A stretch of DNA of 64,000 nucleotides, from positions 2,604,001-2,668,000 of the forward strand of contig NC_089436.1 of NCBI RefSeq assembly GCF_026210795.1. The letters run 5' to 3'. Shown here in pieces: positions 37,201 to 49,369 of this stretch (positions are counted from its first letter, which is position 1; each line of letters starts with the position of its first letter). This DNA comes from Rhizophagus irregularis. Taxonomy: Eukaryota; Glomeromycota; Glomeromycetes; Glomerales; Glomeraceae. The notes beneath the pieces are model-generated. The model was given only the letters and a program-made list of their open reading frames with translations, was not told the DNA's origin and searched no databases. The position numbers and the translations under genes are program-made.

Positions 37201-37848
37201 CTTATGTTCAATGATAAACAGGATGGAGAGTCTCTATCGTATGAGGTAAAATGTCGATTAATGATCTCACCATATTATGTTTAAATTATGTATTTATATA
37301 TTTTTTTCCAGCAAATCAAAGGTGAAAGTGATATTCCAGAAGCTGATCTCAAACGTAATCTTCAATCATTGGCTTGTGCTAAGTACAAAATCCTTGTTAA
37401 AGAACCTAAAGGAAAAGAAATCAATCCTGGAGATCAATTTAATTTCAATAATGATTTTACAGCACCATTGCAACGTATTAAGATTCAAACTGTAGCTAGT
37501 AAAGTAGAAAGTGAAGGCGAAAGAAAGGAAACACGAGAAAAAGTAGAAGAGGCTAGAAAACATCAAACAGAAGCTGCTATTGTAAGAATTATGAAAGATA
37601 GGAAGACTATGGAACATAATCTTTTGATTGCAGAAGTTGTAAAACAACTACAATCAAGATTTATGCCAAATCCAGCGTTGATAAAGAAGAGAATTGAGGC
37701 GTTAATTGAACGAGAATATTTGGAAAGAGCCACGGGAGATAGGTAAGCTTCATAATATATTTTTTATTTTAATTCTTAGTTAATTATTTCAATTATTAAT
37801 AAATTTCTTTAAAATTAATTCAGGCGAGTATATAATTATCTAGCGTAA
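34229..37848 (+). CDS. CUL3: Cullin-3, complete (copy 3)
   Basis: Thirteen exons (34229-34279, 34661-35017, 35135-35476, 35569-35694, 35782-35830, 35896-36179, 36261-36350, 36430-36600, 36672-36785, 36869-37042, 37123-37245, 37312-37742, 37824-37848) encode 778 residues, close to human CUL3 (768). It is the scaffold of BTB-adaptor ubiquitin ligases. The N-terminal [20 protein letters not shown] helix is the BTB-binding surface. [28 protein letters not shown] and [14 protein letters not shown] mark the cullin homology domain. [11 protein letters not shown] carries the neddylation lysine, and the end RRVYNYLA is the cullin C terminus. A serine-rich stretch ([15 protein letters not shown]) follows the first helices. 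This is the only copy in the window able to support ligase function. Confidence 0.93.
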
Positions 37849-38269
37849 GCGATAACATAACGATAATAGGACATTTTTATCTAGTAATTCTTATTAAATC
37901 TAACGCAGCACATGATTTTTATTAAATCAATTTCTTTTTCTCTTTTTTTTTTGTTTGACAAATTTTTACCCCTTATCATCAAATTTCTTCAAACTTTTAT
38001 TCATAGTTTTCAGGTTCAGATTTGTAGCTGCTTTTCCTTTTTTTATTTCTCGCAATATTATTTTTTCTTAAAAACAATACATTTTTTTTTGTAATTTGTA
38101 AAAAAAGCTTTTTTTGGGATTTAGTACTTTGAGATATGTTCAATCATTTATGCAAGAAAAAAAGAACGGGAAACTCGATTTTTTTATTCATAAATTACTA
38201 ACTAATACTTGCTTACATGTTAAGAAAGATGAGGATACATTACGCGCTGGTCATAAATAGAAAATATTT
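37849..38269. other. Intergenic between cullin-3 and QCR8
   Basis: The 3' ends of two convergent genes meet here. T-rich runs at 37925-38100 may include 3' processing signals. No gene was recognised. Confidence 0.4.
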
Positions 38270-38533
38270 TTAACCATATTTCGCTAATTCTTCTTTACCA
38301 GCTTTAGAATGTAAAAATTCATGTTTCTTTGTATAAGAAGAATAAATAAGATAACCAAAGATTATGGGAGGTCCAACGTAAGGAGCCTGAGACATTGTAC
38401 GGCGGAAAACATTAAATATCCCATATTTTAAAGCACCAGCGAATGCACGTTGTTGAAATGAAGAAACTGAGTAGGTGACTATTCCCTTTTGTACGGGACC
38501 TCCCATGTTTCCCCACCAGTTTTCACCACCCAT
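38270..38533 (-). CDS. QCR8: Cytochrome bc1 complex subunit 8
   Basis: A single exon of 87 residues on the minus strand. The order of motifs fits QCR8/UQCRQ: a short matrix-facing N terminus (GGPVQKGIVTYSVSSFQQRA), the FRRTMSQAPYVGPPIIFGYL segment with one membrane helix, then a charged tail (KKHEFLHSKAGKEELAKYG). It is a nuclear-encoded subunit of mitochondrial complex III that contacts cytochrome b and the quinone site. Length agrees with the family (about 80-95). It is divergent from the helicase gene that starts 300 bases away. Confidence 0.93.
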   Translation of the reverse strand: MGGENWWGNMGGPVQKGIVTYSVSSFQQRAFAGALKYGIFNVFRRTMSQAPYVGPPIIFGYLIYSSYTKKHEFLHSKAGKEELAKYG

Positions 38534-38833
38534 GACTATTATAACGGATTGTTCGTTTTGTTTTGTTTGGAAGTTATCTAAAAAAGCAGAACTAAAGAGT
38601 TAGGGAATAATTAAGACTAACTTTTTACATGTTTCAGTGCAAATTTATATACTTACATAAGTTTTAGAAAAGAATTTGTAAAAGAAAAAATTTTTTTTTT
38701 AATTAGTTATACAACAATGATGATTTATGTCGATCTACTACGAAATTTATCATCCAATCAAAAAATCAATAATAGATGTAAAAAAAAAAATTATTCATTT
38801 TTGACTTTTATTTAAAAGCAATAAAAAATAAAC

Positions 38834-41800
38834 ATGGATTTTGTAATGACTATTGAGGATGATAATGAAGTAATTTCTCTTGAAGAAGAGAATAGTGACA
38901 TTAATGACGATACACAAATAAATAATACTAAAGCTAAAAAAACGAATAAAAAAGATAAAAAAGCTAATAAAAAGGAAAATAAAAAATTGAATAATGAAAA
39001 AAATAATGAAAAAAATAAAAGAGATGATAAAAATAATATTAATTCAGAAAATGATATTATTAATCCTGAATTTACATTTTTTATTGATGGAATTAATAAT
39101 AAACCAATTGAACATCCATGGGATTTTAATGCTGCAAGAGCTGGACTTAAACCAAAAATACCTGTAAGATAAATTAATAAAATATCAAAATTTTCAAGAA
39201 TTTTTCTAAAACAATTTATTTTCAGATTAATTATTTTAATTTTGATTCAACTTTTTAATAAAAAACAAAAAGGTTAAATCGAAATCTATTGATGAGATAA
39301 TTGAAAATAAACGATTGGAAGCAAAAAAAAAGAAAAATCATGAAATAAATGGTAACGATAAAAATGGTACAAATAAAAAAAACCAGTGAATTTTTTGATT
39401 TTTAAAGAAGTTTTTTTTTTTAATGATGGATTATTTTAATTTGTCAATAGATAAAAAAAAGATGAATTATGATGATGATGAACTTAGTGAATCAGAGAAG
39501 GATGATGATCTAGAGAAGAAGTATATCGATCGAAACAAAAAGAAAGAAACAATGAAACATGATGAGGTTAGCGAAGATGATCGAGCTGAAAATGACGAAG
39601 AGGAAGAAGATAGTGGTATTGATTAGCTTTTTATATTTATTTTTCTACGAAAAAGCTTATATACATATATGCTATATATATTAATTTTTCATGTATTTAG
39701 ACGAAGATGAGCCTTATACTTTTGGTGGAGGGGTTGATTATGTTATTGAAGATGAATATGTAGATACTAGTGAAAATGAGGATGAGGATGAGGATGAGAG
39801 ACCCGAAGAAAAAAACGAACAGAAGAAGAAAAAAGCTTCTAATTCTGAAGGTAAAATGTATGATAAAGATAGTAAAGAAGATGAAGATGAGGATGAAGAT
39901 GAGGATGAAGATGAAAGTGATGAAGATAGCAATGAAGACGACAACGAGTATGAAAGAGAGGTTTGCAATCTACTTTTAGTTTAAAGATTTATCTTTTGAA
40001 AATATCGAAGTTGTCTTACATATTTTATCCGTTAATATTTAGCGAAAAAAAGCATATTTTGCAGATAAATCCGAAATAATACAGAATGAAGATGCGGAAT
40101 CATTTCAAACAATGAATTTATCAAGACCAATATTGAAAGGACTAAGCCAGTTAGGATTTATTCAACCGACGCAAATACAAAAAGAAACTATACCTATAGC
40201 ACTTATGGGTAAAGATATTTGTGGGGGTGCAATAACAGGAAGTGGCAAAACAATAGCCTTTTTAGTACCAATAATAGAAAGATTATTTTATAGGCCAAGA
40301 CAAACAGCAGAAGTGAGAGTACTTATATTAGCACCTACACGCGAATTAACTATACAATGTCATAGTGTTGCTAGTAAATTAGCTGCTTTTACTGATATTA
40401 CTTTATGTCTCTGCGTTGGTTAGTATAGAAAGGTGTTGTTTTCTAGAAGAAATTTCCTTAAAAGAATTTTTTTTTAAAGTTTTTCTTTGTTTTCATTTAG
40501 GTGGGTTAAGTCTTAAACAACAAGAAACAGAATTGCGTGCACGCCCTGATATTGTTATCGCAACTCCGGGAAGACTTATTGATCATGTACGAAATTCGCC
40601 ATCTTTTTTACTGGAAAGTATCGAAATTCTAGTTATAGATGAAGCAGATCGGTAAGATAACTACAATCTCGGGTGTTATCCTATAAGAGCATACTAACTT
40701 CCCTTTTCCTTTTTTTATAGGATGCTGGAAGTCGGATTTGCGGATGAGTTAAACGAGATAGTTAAATATTGTCCAAAGTCAAGACAAACTATGTTGTTTT
40801 CAGCAACAATGACAGATAATGTAGATGAATTAATTCGCTTATCACTGAATAGACCAGTAAAATTAATGATAGATTCTATTAAGTCTACAAATACAAAATT
40901 AATTCAAGAATTTATTAGAATAAGAGAATACCAAGAAAAAAATCGGGAAATTATATTATTAATCTTATGTAAAAAGTATTTTAAACATAAGGTTATAATA
41001 TTTTTTAGAACAAAATCAGTTGCTCATGAAATGAAAGTTATTTTTGGATTATTAGGATTAAAAGCTTCCGAATTACATGGTAATCTTTCTCAAGAACAAG
41101 TAAGTTTCATGAATTTTAGAGTTTTCTTTTGATTACATGTTAATATATATATATTTATTAAAAAATGATTTTACAGAGACTGGAAGCCTTAGAAGCATTT
41201 CGAGATGGTAAAGTAGATTATTTATTGGCTACGGATTTAGCATCACGTGGATTGGACATTAAAGGAATTGAGACGGTTATAAATTATGATATACCACAAA
41301 GTTACGATCAATATATTCACAGAGTTGGTAGAACTGCTCGTGCGGGTAGAAATGGACGGTAAATATAAATTTTTTTTTTTTTAAGTACAATATAATGTAA
41401 AATACTAAGCATATACACAAAAATTTTATAAATATATAAAGGTCCGTTACGTTAACAGGAGAATCGGATCGTAAATTATTAAAATTGATAATAAAACATT
41501 CACAAAAAGAACAAATTAAAAAAAGGAAGATTGATGTAGAATTAATAAAAGAATATAGTAAAAAATTAGAAGATATTAAAGAAAAAGTAGAAGAAGTATT
41601 AAAAGAAGAAAAAGAAGAAAAATTAATGAACCAAGCTGAAATGGAATTATTAAAAGGCCAAAATTTATTAAAATACGAAAATGAAATTTTTAGTAGACCT
41701 GCGAGGACTTGGTTTCAATCAGAAAAAGAAAAGAAACTATCGAAAAACCTTTCTGCTGATAACATTGATGTCAAAAAAAGAATGAGAGATGAAAATGATA

Positions 41801-42234
41801 ACGAGGAAGGAGTAAATAAAAAGAAAATTAAAAGGGATAAATATGCTGGTATGTCTAGAAAGAAAAAAAGAAGAATGAAATTACGTGAGGATGATTCCAA
41901 TCCTCAGATGAAAATTGAAAATTTTAAAGCTGTGAGGTTAGCCAAAAAGAGTCGAAGACCCGCTAAAATTAATAAAATATCGGAAAATGATAAGACTAAA
42001 GAAAAGGCGAAAAATGGAGGTGAAAAGAAAAAGAAAAATAATGGTATTGGGTTCGAAATGGATTTAACTGATGTCACTAAAAAGGCGGCTTTTGCTGTTG
42101 TACCAAAAAATACAAATAAGAAAGGGAAAGGTGCAGGCAAGGGAAAAAGCAATGACGTTATTAAAAAGAAAGTTAAAAGTAGTAATGGTATAAAGAAAAA
42201 GAGTATGAATGTTAAAAGCAAACGAAGAAAATAG
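38834..42234 (+). CDS. DRS1: DEAD-box RNA helicase Drs1/DDX27
   Basis: Nine exons (38834-39163, 39273-39366, 39451-39615, 39701-39960, 40043-40418, 40501-40651, 40721-41099, 41177-41358, 41442-42234) encode 909 residues. The first 270 residues are Lys-rich, then highly acidic ([16 protein letters not shown]). The helicase core follows with the Q motif ([17 protein letters not shown]), Walker A (AITGSGKT), [18 protein letters not shown] (VIDEADR), SAT (LFSATM), and the C-lobe motifs [10 protein letters not shown] and [14 protein letters not shown]. The C-terminal 260 residues are basic with a [16 protein letters not shown] box typical of DDX27. Drs1 works in the nucleolus on 60S ribosome assembly. 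The short exons 2 and 3 in the charged region are the least certain. Confidence 0.9.
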
Positions 42235-42660
42235 TATTAACAATATCGATTAGAACTGTGTTTATTTAAAATTTACAAATAGTTTGTTATAATAAAGTAT
42301 ATTAATTTGTGTTTTTTAAGTATCATAATTTAAAAATAAAGATATGATTTGATAATCAGTATCAACAAAAAAAAATTTGCAGTTCCTTTACTAAATTTAG
42401 ATAGAGGTTAAGACAAGTGCGCTATTTAAGAATTTTAACCCCCTAGTTAAAGATGTGGCGGAATGATGTTATACGCACATTCAGATCAAAGTTTTTAGGA
42501 GAGGATCTTTTTATAAAAAAAAATTTTATCCATTGCAATTATATTAATTCTGCCAGTTTTCTACAATATAAGTAAGAAACGATTGTATTAGAATGTAGAA
42601 CATGTAAGATAATAATTAAATTCTGAGTAGAATTTTTTAAATAATAGTTACAGAATAAGG
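42235..42660. other. Intergenic, promoter side of the PLP protein gene
   Basis: No gene. It contains the helicase 3' flank and the upstream region of the next gene. Confidence 0.4.
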
Positions 42661-43859
42661 ATGATATCTTCTTCTGGTGAATTTAAAGAAGAGGAAAACA
42701 ATGAAGCTGAAATAAGAAAAAAAGAAATTGAAGAAAAGTTGTGTGATGTTAAAAAACGTATCGAATCAATAACTCAAGGAAAACAAGTAATTGTTATGTA
42801 TCTCAGATAGAGCAAGATACAAATAGTTGGTAATCGAACTTTTTATAATTATTAGGCCAGATTAGTCGCAGTTAGTAAACTTAAACCAGTAACAGATATT
42901 CGTTTGGCTTATGAACTTGGACAAAGACACTTCGGTGAAAATTATGTAAGAATTTTATTAAAAAAAAAAAAATTATTTTTTGAAATTGATTTAATAAATA
43001 TATTTATTATTTATTACTTAGATACAAGAATTAGTTGAAAAAAGCGAAAAGGTAAAATAAAAGAAATTTATATGTAATAAAAACATCCCAATAAGTTAAT
43101 AATTTTATATCAGTTACCATCAGATATTCATTGGCATTTTATAGGAACATTACAAAGTAATAAATGTAAAATGCTAGCAGGTAATTAATATAAGTTAATA
43201 AAAGTTATCATTTATTTATTATTACAGTTATTAACTTAGTTATGTATTAAGGAATACCAAACTTGTGGGTGGTAGAAACAATGGATAGTATAAAAAAAGC
43301 GGATTTAATGAATAAAGCATGTGCATCAAGAAATGATAAGTTAAAAGTATTTCTTCAAGTGAATACAAGTGGTGAAGAATGTAATTACTTATTCATTTTT
43401 TTTTATTAAAATTGTTTATATAAGAATAACTAGTCTTTTTATCTTTATGTCATTCAGCCAAAAGTGGGATTGAACCAGGAGAATGTTTAGACGTATTAAA
43501 TCATATTCAAGATAATTGTAATAAATTAGAATTAATGGGTTTAATGACTATTGGAGCTCTTAATAGAGATTATTCTAATGAAAACCAACCAAATCCTGAT
43601 TTTGTAGTAAGAACATTTTTTTTTTTTGTAAAAAAATTAAAAAAAATCTTAATAATTGAAAATAATTTTTTTTTTGTAGTTGTTGAGTAATTTAAAGGAA
43701 GAATTTAAGAAAGCAAGAGGAATTGAGTTAGAATTAAGTATGGGAATGTCCAATGATTTTGAAGAGGCTTTGAAGTTAGGCGCTACTAATGTTCGTATTG
43801 GAAGTACTATTTTTGGTTCAAGACCATCAAAACAAGAATTAAAACCAAATAATATTTAA
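42661..43859 (+). CDS. PLP homeostasis protein (YggS/PLPBP family)
   Basis: Seven exons (42661-42786, 42856-42945, 43022-43051, 43114-43180, 43252-43380, 43458-43603, 43680-43859) encode 255 residues. The fold is the alanine-racemase-type barrel that binds pyridoxal phosphate. The PLP-lysine motif is LVAVSKLKP, followed by [56 protein letters not shown], and the end [28 protein letters not shown]. Family members buffer free PLP and affect amino-acid metabolism. The start gives a 40-residue charged extension before the barrel, similar to eukaryotic homologues. The many introns speak against recent bacterial transfer. Confidence 0.92.
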
Positions 43860-44090
43860 GGTATTTTATTACTGTATCATGTTGACAATGGTATTTTAAT
43901 GTTCAACATGTAACTTATAAAATAATCTTCTACCTAGTACCCCAGTTGAACATTGCAATAGAAACACTAACAGTATTAATAAACATCCTCAATGCTTTAA
44001 TGTATCCCAAAGTACTAGGCCTGTTTTATATAAATCACAAAAGTTAGTGAAATTTAGAGAAAATATAAAGCACGTATAATATAATAATGT

Positions 44091-44699
44091 TCACCATGAC
44101 TCCCAAATGTGTTGGGTACCAAGATCAGGAATGACCCATCCCAAGAATAAAATCATTCCTAATTGAAATGCTTGAGTATTCGTTTGAACGTTGGTCAAAT
44201 TCAAAAGTAAACCTGTAAAATAACACTTTTTTATAATAAAGGAATGTGAATTCTTGCGTTAAAGATGGTATTATCAAAAACTATCTACTCACTTGCAATA
44301 TTGATAAAATGAACGCGCCGATGAACCTATACCTAAAATATCAAATAACCCGTTACGACACATCGAATAATTATATAAAAAAAGGAATAAAAACGCGTTA
44401 CCGACTTCATGGTTTCTACGTTTCTTGGAAACCATTTATCTGTATGTTTATCTTCGTTCATTGCCTTTGTCCACTTATTACCCAATAGCGGTCCATATAT
44501 TAAGGCAGCTACGAGTAAACATAATAGTTGAATATTATTCCTTTAAGGAAAGTTAGACTTCGAATATCAAACCTGCTACGTGTTCAATTGCTGCTCCAAC
44601 AACTACAAGAAAAAGTATATTTAGAATAAGTTTGAGACTTGCAAAATATTTATAATACTTACAAATTGCTGGTAAATTTACGTGAGGAACGATAAACAT
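44091..44699 (-). CDS. Small DUF1761-like membrane protein
   Basis: Five small exons (44699-44663, 44602-44573, 44508-44402, 44326-44293, 44212-44091) keep phase and give 109 residues. The N terminus MFIVPHVNLPAIFVGAAIEH and then AALIYGPLLGNKWTKAM match my recollection of the DUF1761 family, small proteins with about four membrane helices. A later hydrophobic stretch, LGMILFLGWVIPDLG, fits another helix. Function is unknown. An in-frame ATG farther upstream (44876) exists, but the family start favours 44699. Exon 4 is 34 bases and could be mis-joined. The gene is divergent from peptidyl-tRNA hydrolase (294 bases apart). Confidence 0.6.
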
Positions 44700-44992
44700 T
44701 TTGTCAAAACTATCGAAAGGATTGGCGTAGCAGATCACTGAGAGTCTGGACGCAGTAATTTTGGAGTTTATACAGATGTGTATTACATCTAAATTTAGAA
44801 ATTTATTTAATTTATTTGAATTGTTCTGTGACGTTATGTTACAGCAAGAAACCCGACTACGCCAATTGCGCCACAATAATTAGTCATATCAAAAAAAACT
44901 ATAAATACCACAATTTTTTTTATCCATGTTATAAAAGACAAAGTATTTAAAGTATTTAAATTAATTTAATATAATTTAAAAATATTTATTAA

Positions 44993-46130
44993 ATGGCAAC
45001 TAAAAGAGTCTTGGTAAGTTTTTCAACTATAAATTGAATTATTATTTTGAATTTATTAATTAACTGATGATAAATTATTGCTGCGGTTTTGTTATAGTTA
45101 GTTGGCTTGGGAAACTACACACACCCACAAACACGGCATAGCATAGGGTTACTTCTTTTAGATTATATAGCATCACAATTAAATCTCACTTGGTCAAAAA
45201 AGAAATCAATTCATGCATACACTACGCAATCAATAACAATATACATTGATCCTTCTCTATCATCTAAGCAAACTCAAACTAAACAGTCAAAGAAAGAAAA
45301 GAAAGCAAAAAAGAAAAGATGGGATTTTGGTAGTGAATCAGATGAAGACACTGAAAGAAACATTATTAACGGTGATACTACTGAACAAGACGAGAACAAT
45401 TTAATCGGACCTTCTTTACCTCAAAACATATCCTCGGCTCCTATATCTCCACCAAATACGGTTGACCCCAGGAAATTTAAACCAAAACCTGATCCTGTTC
45501 CTTTAGAATTGACTCTGTTGAAACCATTATTATTAATGAATCATAGTGGGAAATCAGTCTCGAAAGCAGGTTTGTACTTGAGGATTACATTTTACGTAAT
45601 TTATTGAATATGAGCTTATTATTGATATAATCAAATAGTACGGGAACTTGGATTTTCTCATACAAATATCATTATCATTCATGATGATATGCAACGTGAA
45701 TTCGGTAAAATTAGCATAAAAAATGGCGGTAGTGCAAAGTGAGTCAAAACAAACACTAACCAAATCAACGAAGATCATGCATTAATATTTTACTATTGAT
45801 TGTAGTGGACACAATGGAGTCAAATCAGTGATCGATCATTTGAAAACTGATGTAAGTATAATTTTCTAGTTATCATCTACAGTATTTCTATATAACATCC
45901 CTGCAGTTTACACATTACATTCATTACCATTCATTCTCTTTTAGGAATTTCGAAGATTACGTATTGGTATAGGAAGACCTCCAGGTGAAATTAATGATAA
46001 GACACATGATATTGTGACAGATTTTGTTTTATCGCGTGTTCCCCATAATGAAATGGAAACTTACAATAGTGACATATTTCCAAGATGCAAAGATGAACTA
46101 TTTAAAGCTAGCATTCAGACTTTACAATAG
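44993..46130 (+). CDS. Peptidyl-tRNA hydrolase, Pth1 type, with a charged insert
   Basis: Five exons (44993-45013, 45098-45569, 45639-45738, 45806-45851, 45945-46130) encode 274 residues. The enzyme frees peptides from tRNAs dropped by ribosomes. Conserved parts are LVGLGNYTHPQTRHSIG with the catalytic His, LLMNHSGKSVSKA, IIIHDDMQREFGK with the catalytic Asp, NGGSANGHNGVKSVIDHL and RLRIGIGRPPG. Between the first strand region and LLMNHSGKS there is an insert of about 80 residues, Lys-rich then acidic (KKEKKAKKKRWDFGSESDED), that bacterial Pth and yeast Pth1 lack. The insert is within one exon and is open, so it is not an unspliced intron. No clear mitochondrial signal is seen. Confidence 0.87.
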
Positions 46131-46455
46131 ATTTAGAATTAGTACAATAGATTTAGAATTAGCACGTGATTATGTACATAATCTAGCCTCTTATGTGCTT
46201 ATACTGTATACCGTTTGAGCATATTGTGTATCCATAGATCCGCGTTATATACGAAAACCATCTACTATATAAGTAACTTAGATACCTTTTCGCGTATTAA
46301 AAAATTTTTAATAATAAAAAACCAAAATATAAGTATTTCACACATTTCTTTCTTCTTTAAAAGAACAATTATATTTTTTTACTTTTTTTGTTTTATTTTT
46401 CTATAATAAGGAGTGATTTTTTTTTGCATATTTTATATTTTTGACTACTATAAAA
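46131..46455. other. Intergenic, Pth to NEDD1
   Basis: A 21-base unit (acaatagatttagaattag) is duplicated in tandem at 46125-46163, directly at the Pth stop codon. Otherwise this is T-rich promoter-like sequence before NEDD1. Confidence 0.45.
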
Positions 46456-49141
46456 ATGCCAACCAATTTATTAGTTTCGGCATCAACTAATATTAAAGTA
46501 TGGGATTTAATGTCGAGGGATAAGAACTCTAATGAAATCGAGACTTCAAAAGTTATTCCGGAACACTTGCTCGGTGCTGAGGTTGCTTCGTTTACACCTA
46601 ATAATACTTCAACTGCCGTTAATGTAGCTCGTTGGAGTCACGATAGTAAGACTTTTTTAATATTTTATAAATCGATCTAAATTTTCGATACAAGGCTATA
46701 CTATATGATGGGATAAGTTTGAACTATAGATATATGTAAAATTATTATAGGTTAATAATATTCTTCTATTTTAGACCAATTATTGGCCGTGGCAGGGAAT
46801 GATGGAACTCTTACAATACATAATTCGCAAGGAACACTTATAGAAACAATACTATCAAACGATAATGAATCGGTAACGTTTTTATTCAATTTAAAAATTT
46901 GATCTCTTTCTAATCGTTAACATTTAATTACTTATATATTATTAGAATGATTATGCAGATATTAATGCACTCCGATTCCTAAATAAATCACAATATATTT
47001 TATTCGGAGGATCCGATAAAATTGTTAACGTTTGGGATCGTAAGGAATCAACTTTTATTGAACCTTTTAAAGTAAGTCCATAGTAATTTATTGAATATTA
47101 AATAATTTAATCTTGTTAATCGTATTTACAATATATTAGGGTCATCGAAGTACTATAACATGTATCGACTTGAATTTGGATGAATCCATCGTGGCTAGTT
47201 CCGCATTAAATGGAAATATCATTATTCACAACCGTCAAAAATCAAATACATGTAATAATTTGACTGTATTGACGAAACAAGTGTGTTAAATTGCTATTTA
47301 TTTATTTAAGTATTTAAATTTAAATTTTATTTTAATCATCATTAATTAACATATTATATTTCTTAGCCAATAAATGTTTTGCAATACTCTTATGTCAAAC
47401 GAGGTCTTTTGGCTGCTGGAGGTGATGATGGATCGTTACGACTATGGGATACTGGTGTATCTACAACAGCAATACAGAAATATGAAAAAGCCCATCATTC
47501 AGAGATTAAGGGAATAGCCTTTTCTCCTTCCAATCAACATTTGTTGATAAGTGCAGGAATGGATAAACGTATTGTTTTATATGATGTTAGCAAAAAAGAG
47601 TATGTAAATGAATTAATCATTTTCAAGATTGAGTTAGCATGAATGGCCCTGAACATTTGTTATTTCTTTCTGGTGTAGAAATATTAATACTTAAACTTTA
47701 TTATAAAAATAAAGGAGTCTGAAAAATATACACACAGATTCGCCTTTAACGGCTTTAGCTTTTAGGGCGGACTGTGTCACTATAGCAGCTGGTACGCTGC
47801 AAGGTAGGTACTTGCAAAATTTTAATTTATTTGTCATCTATATGCTTATTTTATAATTGATTTATTTTAATTTTTATTTTTTTATTTTTTTTTCTTGCAA
47901 TAGGTAAGATTTTAATATATGACTTACGTTCATACAACAAAGCTATGTGTACATTATATGGGCACGAGCCTCATCCCATTCAATGTTTGCAATTTCAGGT
48001 AAACCATAATTTACTAGAGCTAATTTTTCAAAAAGCATCAATATTCACGGTTTAAATTTATATTAGGAGAAAGAACGTGTATCTGTGCGACGCCCTACTT
48101 TGAGTAGGAACAAAAGCGGTCATGTTAGAACATCATCAAAAGAATCAATTCTCGTTTCCCCTAACAGATCAACAAAAGCTTCGCCAACGCCATCTCCCCC
48201 AGCATCTAGTGAATCAAAGGAAAAGAATTACATGGATATGTTTTCACCGATCAAGGATTCGGTTGAAGATAGTGTTGTGAATGATGTAAAAGCTACAAAT
48301 AAAACAACAAATAAAAATATTACGAAAATTCCATCGCCAGTCAAAAGCGATATAATAAGTTCAGGTATAATAGATAACCTGAAAGCACGTTTAGTCAATA
48401 AAGTCGGAGAAGCAATAAATGAAGTGCAAAAGTTACCGATAATTGGAAATAGTGATTCTATTTTGCCGGATACAACAAGTCCAAAGAAACGGGTAGCTTT
48501 TATGGATCTTGAATCAATTCCTAACAAAAATGACATTACCACTGCTTCCGCAAGTAACGGTAAAATTAATCACATAAATCATAACGGGACGACTATAACT
48601 AATGAAAATATTGTCTCCGCTGTTGTTACTGCTAGTAGTAGCAATGCTGATAACATGAATAATAATGGGACTGCTATAATTAATGAGAAAATCGATACTG
48701 TTACATCCAATAGTGATAGTAATATTGATAACATAATTCCTAATGGGACTACTATCGTTGATAAAAATCTTGACACATCCACTTCCAATAGTAATAATAG
48801 TAATAATAGTCCAAATAGTAATAATAGTACAACAGGCACAGCAACAAGCTTTCAACTTCAAGTTATTGGAAGCGTTGTTGATGAATGTTTGCAAGATTTT
48901 CGGATATCATTACGAAACGATATACAAAATATGCATTTGGAATTGTTACGACAGTTCCATATTCAAAAGGTATCTTTATTTTTAATGATTATTATAATTA
49001 TATTTATAATATTCTAATCCTTGTTTTTTACAGACGGAAATGGAAATGATGTTTCTAAAATATTGTGGAGAAACAATGTCATTACGAGAAGAAGTTGAAC
49101 GACTTCGTGAAGAAAATCAACGGCTAAGAATGAAATTGTAA
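46456..49141 (+). CDS. NEDD1: NEDD1-like WD40 protein (gamma-tubulin recruiter)
   Basis: Nine exons (46456-46645, 46775-46872, 46946-47071, 47140-47280, 47367-47599, 47715-47803, 47904-47998, 48067-48969, 49034-49141) encode 660 residues, the length of human NEDD1. The first 330 residues form WD40 blades (NIKVWDLMS, KIVNVWDRKE, GSLRLWDTG, DKRIVLYDVS, GKILIYDLRS). A Ser/Thr/Asn-rich middle with SP sites follows (ASPTPSPPASS, DMFSPIKD). The C terminus DECLQDFRISLRNDIQNMHL with LLRQFHIQK and a coiled coil (REEVERLREENQRLR) matches the gamma-tubulin-binding end of NEDD1. NEDD1/GCP-WD recruits the gamma-tubulin ring complex to spindle poles and spindle microtubules. The exon 6 acceptor (AAATAAAG) is weak but restores conserved TDSPLTALAF. 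Confidence 0.85.
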
Positions 49142-49369
49142 ATTACGGAGAAGATCAAAGTAAATGATATATTTTGAAATTTGAAAATACATTTGTGTAT
49201 AATAAAGGGCCAAAAAGGAGCTGAGAATCATGGATAATTTTATTCAAATTATTTTCATATTTTCTAGAACATTTAATAATAATTAATTTTTTTTAAAAAA
49301 AAAAGAAACCGAATAGAAAAGAACAAAATCGCAATAAAAAAATGTTTAGATAACAGACTTTATTGTTAT

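Noticed and set aside
39738-39968. Minus-strand open frame rich in serine
   Set aside because: It is the reverse reading of the Asp/Glu codon run in the helicase gene. The same holds for Ser- or Ile-rich minus-strand frames at 22802-23147, 41715-42221 and 48228-48894.
42661-43859. Bacterial transfer of the YggS-like gene
   Set aside because: The family is universal in eukaryotes, and the gene has six introns and local base composition.
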